From JACCTI01 sp038237435 (GTDB lineage Bacteria; Verrucomicrobiota; Verrucomicrobiia; Chthoniobacterales; UBA10450): 64,000 nt of DNA. Made by a program: the position numbers and the translations under genes. This document shows positions 61,354 to 64,000 of the stretch, piece after piece; within the stretch, counting starts at the first letter, position 1, and every line of letters begins with the position of its first letter. The notes beneath the pieces are model-generated. The model worked only from the letters and a program-made list of their open reading frames with translations. It ran no database searches and was not told the origin of the DNA. The stretch spans positions 1 through 64,000 of the forward strand of contig JBBRYT010000005.1 in assembly GCA_038237435.1 (NCBI GenBank), given 5' to 3'.

Positions 61354-63063
61354 ATGCATCGAGTGCTGCGGCTCTGGCCGTGGCTGGCGGCGATCACAAG
61401 CGGAGTGCTTTACCGAATATGCTTTGCGCCTTTCGACCAGGCTTGGCTGTGCTGGATGGCGCTTACTCCCCTGCTCTGCGCGGTTTGGTTTTCCGGTTAT
61501 GGAACGAAACGCCGCTGGCTGCGCGACCTCTCGTTAGGCTATGTCGCGGGCGTGACCTTTTTCTGGAGTGTCTTTTCGTGGCTGACCACAGTTACAACCC
61601 TAGGCTGGATAATGGTCGGCGCCTACCTGGGAATTTATTTTGCGCTTTGGAGTGTACTTTGCGGTCTGTTACGACCGCGGCTAGGAAGGGCGAAACCGCT
61701 GAGTGGCTTGGAAGCTGTAACGCGGCGGCTGGAAGAGAAGCGCGCGAAGGGACGGGGCCTTAGCATGGAAAGCGCGATGCCTAACGAGTCGTTAGCTGGT
61801 GCCTCACCTTGGCTGAGCTCGTATCACAATCTTCTTATCGCTGCTTTGCTGGCGAGCGCCTGGATCGCGTGCGAGACGGTGCGCGGCACGCTCTTTTCCG
61901 GCTGGGGCTGGAACACCCTTGGCACCGCCTTACACGCGCAATGGGCCATGATCCAAATTGCCGATACCACCGGCGTGCCGGGACTTTCGTTTCTCGTCTG
62001 CCTCACGAATGTCGTTTTGGTCCTGACGGTGCGCCGCTTCATCGAAGAATCGCGCGCACGTTCGCGCCGCCCGCACTTTGAATTCACCCTGACCATGGCG
62101 GCGATCGTTGGCGTGATGGCTTATGGCGTGCGCACTATTCGGGAAGAGCCATCGGATACAACCATCGTGCGCGTCGCGGCGGTGCAGCCGGATGTGCCGC
62201 GCGACCAAAAATTTAGCCGCGAGTTTGCCCAGGATATTTTTACAAAATTCTCGCGCTTGAGTGACGGCGCCCTCGCTTCCAAACCGGATCTGCTTATTTG
62301 GCCGGAAAGCTCCATGCCTGGTCCGGTCTTACAGGATGAAGATAGCTATCGATTTGTCACTGAGTTTTCGAAACATGCGAAGACCGACCTCTTGTTAGGC
62401 GCAATCGATCTCGATGAGAAGGCGGCCTACAACGCTGCGCTGCTTGTTTCCAATGGTGGGGAAAATATTCAGCTCTATCGCAAAGTGCATCTCGTGCCTT
62501 TTGGCGAATACGTCCCAGGCCGTAACACCTTGCCGGGAATCGCCAAAATTGTCGGCGACCAGGTACCGGAAGATTTTGGAGTGGGCCACGAATTCACCGT
62601 CTTCAAGTTAACGCGGGGCGAGGTGAGACTCGCGCCGCTGATTTGTTTCGAAGACACGATTGGCGAACTAAGCCGTCAATTCGTTCTACGCGGCGCGAAC
62701 CTGCTGGCCAACGTAACTAATGACGGTTGGTTTTTGCGCACTTCCGCTTCACAGCAACAACTCGACAACGCCATCTTCCGCTGTGTGGAAACGCGCCTGC
62801 CCATGGTGCGTTCGGCCAACACCGGTGTGACTTGTTTCATCAATCAATTCGGCCGCGTCACGCAAAGACTAACTGACAACATCGGCAATCAATTCATCGA
62901 AGGCGTGCTCACCGGCGAAGTGCGTGTGCCGACCGATTACCAGCCGACGTTTTATGTGCGACACGGCGAGTGGTTCGCTAAGTTGTGTGTCGCGATCACC
63001 GCTGCGACAATAGCTTTTCTTTCGCTCAAATTATTGCGGCGAAGATTTCAACCTAACCCATGA
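61354..63063 (+). CDS. lnt: Apolipoprotein N-acyltransferase
   Basis: ATG 61354 gives 569 residues (an ATG at 61303 would add 17 over the previous gene). N-terminal helices (LRLWPWLAAITSGVLYRICF onwards) anchor the enzyme. The nitrilase-like periplasmic domain holds the catalytic triad: Glu in LIWPESSMPGP near 325, Lys in LYRKVHLVPFGEYVPGRNTL near 385, and Cys in APLICFEDTIGE near 430. Lnt adds the third acyl chain to lipoproteins. A region of about 50 residues between helices (near 118-165: rich in Arg, Lys and Glu, then MESAMPNESLAGA) is longer than usual and includes a 9-mer copy. The next gene overlaps as ATGA. Confidence 0.92.
   Translation: MHRVLRLWPWLAAITSGVLYRICFAPFDQAWLCWMALTPLLCAVWFSGYGTKRRWLRDLSLGYVAGVTFFWSVFSWLTTVTTLGWIMVGAYLGIYFALWSVLCGLLRPRLGRAKPLSGLEAVTRRLEEKRAKGRGLSMESAMPNESLAGASPWLSSYHNLLIAALLASAWIACETVRGTLFSGWGWNTLGTALHAQWAMIQIADTTGVPGLSFLVCLTNVVLVLTVRRFIEESRARSRRPHFEFTLTMAAIVGVMAYGVRTIREEPSDTTIVRVAAVQPDVPRDQKFSREFAQDIFTKFSRLSDGALASKPDLLIWPESSMPGPVLQDEDSYRFVTEFSKHAKTDLLLGAIDLDEKAAYNAALLVSNGGENIQLYRKVHLVPFGEYVPGRNTLPGIAKIVGDQVPEDFGVGHEFTVFKLTRGEVRLAPLICFEDTIGELSRQFVLRGANLLANVTNDGWFLRTSASQQQLDNAIFRCVETRLPMVRSANTGVTCFINQFGRVTQRLTDNIGNQFIEGVLTGEVRVPTDYQPTFYVRHGEWFAKLCVAITAATIAFLSLKLLRRRFQPNP
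61780..61796. repeat. Head-to-head motif pair inside lnt
   Basis: CTAACGA (61781-61787), one G, and TCGTTAG (61789-61795) form a perfect inverted repeat that includes a full CCTAACGAG copy. It falls in the poorly conserved linker of lnt and is read as MPNESLA. Confidence 0.8.
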
Positions 63064-63983
63064 GCGACCTAGCTATTTCCGTCAGCGGCCTGCGCATGAG
63101 CTACGGCCCACTCGAAGCGGTCAAGGGCATCGACTTCGAAGTGCACGCCGGTGAAGTGTTCGGTTTGCTCGGGCCGAACGGAGCAGGAAAGACGACCACC
63201 GTGGAAATTCTGGAAGGGTTGCGCCGCCGCACGGCGGGCGAGGTCAAGGTTTTGGATTTCGATCCCGACCGGCAAAAGCGAAACCTGAAAGATCGCATTG
63301 GTGTTTGTCTGCAAGCGACAAACTTGCCGGACAAGATGAGAGTGCGCGAAGCGGTGAAGGTTTTCGCCGCCTTGTATTCGCGCACACTCGATGGCGAGAT
63401 GTTGCTGAAACGTTTGCAACTTTGGGAAAAGAAAGACGCCTTCTATGCGTCGCTATCGGGCGGACAAAAGCAACGTCTCGCACTCGCACTCGCGCTGATT
63501 AACGATCCACAAATGCTCTTTCTCGACGAACCCACCACCGGTCTCGACCCGCAGGTGCGTCTGGAGATCCGCGACTTGATCGAGGAATTGCGCGCGGAGA
63601 AACGCACCATCCTCATGACGACGCATTACATCGAGGAAGCGGAACGTTTGTGCGATCGCGTTGCCATTATTGACGCGGGAAAAATCATCGCGATTGGTAG
63701 CCCGCGCGAATTACAGGAAAAAAGCGAAACGCAATCGGGCATCGAAGCCAAACTGGATCGGCCCGCGCCGGCCGAGATACCGCATTTTGCGGAAGCCATC
63801 CGCACTATCGTTAGTGACGATCGTCGCGAACTAACGATCAGTTCCAAACGTCCCGCGCGCACGCTCGTGGAAGTAGTGAAGTGGATCGACTCGTTAGGCA
63901 TCGAACTGGACGACGTGCATTTAAAACGTCCAACCCTGGAAGATGTCTTCATCGAAATGACGGGCAGAAAGCTGCGCGATTAG
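63060..63983 (+). CDS. ABC-2 type transporter, ATP-binding protein
   Basis: The 307-residue ATPase has Walker A GPNGAGKTT near 40, the LQATNLPDKM Q-loop near 85, signature LSGGQKQRLALALAL near 137, Walker B LFLDEPTTGLDPQ near 157 and switch TTHYIEEAE near 190, followed by a C-terminal extension ending RPTLEDVFIEMTGRKL. This is typical of drug or polysaccharide ABC-2 export systems. A permease gene starts directly after the stop. A 9-mer copy encodes DSLGIE near residue 279. Confidence 0.92.
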   Translation: MSDLAISVSGLRMSYGPLEAVKGIDFEVHAGEVFGLLGPNGAGKTTTVEILEGLRRRTAGEVKVLDFDPDRQKRNLKDRIGVCLQATNLPDKMRVREAVKVFAALYSRTLDGEMLLKRLQLWEKKDAFYASLSGGQKQRLALALALINDPQMLFLDEPTTGLDPQVRLEIRDLIEELRAEKRTILMTTHYIEEAERLCDRVAIIDAGKIIAIGSPRELQEKSETQSGIEAKLDRPAPAEIPHFAEAIRTIVSDDRRELTISSKRPARTLVEVVKWIDSLGIELDDVHLKRPTLEDVFIEMTGRKLRD

Positions 63984-64000
63984 ATGAAAGCTTACCTGGC
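63984..64000 (+). CDS. Start of an ABC-2 permease gene, cut by the window edge
   Basis: An ATG at 63984 follows directly on the TAG of the ATPase and reads MKAYL before the window ends. Position and spacing suggest the partner permease. Confidence 0.4.

Larger units (their letters stand above)
6225..63898. repeat. Dispersed 9-mer CTCGTTAGG / CCTAACGAG, 37 copies
   Basis: Exact copies start at: plus orientation 6225, 12579, 14784, 14826, 14849, 17304, 19792, 29695, 30438, 32363, 32588, 35734, 42967, 43040, 43438, 44410, 45675, 55542, 56235, 58500, 58567, 61175, 61530, 63890; reverse orientation 8746, 8853, 11290, 11738, 12804, 14406, 20255, 37417, 43136, 46356, 57000, 59428, 61780. The extended consensus is ACTCGTTAGGC, and 31 of 37 have C next to GG. 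Random expectation on both strands is about 0.5. About 15 further near copies keep CGTTAGG but vary the first two bases (TTCGTTAGG, GTCGTTAGG). Positions were found by eye, so a few may be missed. Confidence 0.9.

Noticed and set aside
6225..63898. Interpretation of the 9-mer as a replication-oriented signal (Chi or KOPS)
   Set aside because: Both orientations are common (24 against 13), without a consistent strand bias over the window; the count is too small to exclude a weak skew.
6225..63898. Interpretation of the 9-mer as a mobile element or insertion footprint
   Set aside because: Copies share no flanking sequence beyond about 11 bases, sit in frame in conserved motifs (for example the pyrG start), and show no target duplications.
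1..64000. CRISPR arrays, insertion sequences, prophage genes, rRNA genes
   Set aside because: None seen: no regularly spaced repeats, no transposase or integrase motifs, no rRNA signatures.

Overview
The window looks like a chromosome segment (or contig) of a Gram-negative soil or freshwater bacterium, most probably of the Verrucomicrobia/Spartobacteria (Chthoniobacterales) type. This is an inference from gene content: lipopolysaccharide heptose/KDO genes, apolipoprotein N-acyltransferase, a PagL-type lipid A deacylase, a Pup-ligase (PafA-like) gene outside Actinobacteria, DUF5069, a Tricorn-type protease and many secreted proteins. GC is in the high fifties by eye, genes are tightly packed with ATGA/GTGA overlaps, and one tRNA-Arg is present.

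Layout. 1-5170: a secreted RHS/YD-repeat protein (its C-terminus lies beyond the left edge) and a proline-rich secreted partner. 5458-10133 (minus): two secreted proteins, phoH, a PgpH-like HD phosphodiesterase and purine nucleoside phosphorylase. 10296-14142 (plus): hldE1, gmhB (interrupted by an in-frame TAG), kdsB and pyrG, i.e. core-LPS sugars plus CTP supply. 14102-16679 (minus): purE-purK-sua5. 16744-18323: aroK, queG. 18374-23040: a MacAB-like exporter with adaptor, ATPase and two permeases. 23159-25222: a two-receiver regulator. 25183-27532: purB, a small protein, DedA. 27631-33748: ABC exporter, glycosyltransferase-like protein, an HtrA protease and a catalytically degenerate HtrA paralogue. 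33749-36386: pafA, DUF5069, phhB, tRNA-Arg. 36403-42612 (mostly minus): small proteins, a secreted nuclease fused to a ComEA-type helix-hairpin-helix domain, pfkB-family kinase, thiE, accC, accB, an ABC ATPase. 42530-46114: RluA-family pseudouridine synthase, acyltransferase, PagL-like enzyme, Nudix protein. 46190-50118 (minus): sucC, two VOC-fold genes, sucD, gltA. 50192-53030: a two-gene cassette with a possible TIR/deoxyribosyltransferase-like protein, MBL-fold hydrolase, VOC and AhpD-like proteins. 53054-57727 (minus): Tricorn-like protease and MFS transporter. 57784-64000: phosphosugar mutase, a frameshifted methyltransferase, lnt and the start of an ABC export system.

The most striking feature is not a gene. 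A non-palindromic 9-mer, CTCGTTAGG (reverse complement CCTAACGAG; best consensus ACTCGTTAGGC), occurs 37 times by my manual count on the two strands, against about 0.5 expected by chance. Nearly all copies lie inside genes, in only the two reading frames that avoid a stop (Ser-Leu-Gly or Leu-Val-Arg when read one way, Pro-Asn-Glu or Leu-Thr-Ser the other). Where the stop-containing frame is used, the motif supplies the gene's own stop codon. Copies are absent from the RHS region and from two further multi-kilobase stretches. This resembles the DNA uptake sequences of Neisseria and Pasteurellaceae; a secreted nuclease-ComEA fusion in the same window fits that idea without proving it.
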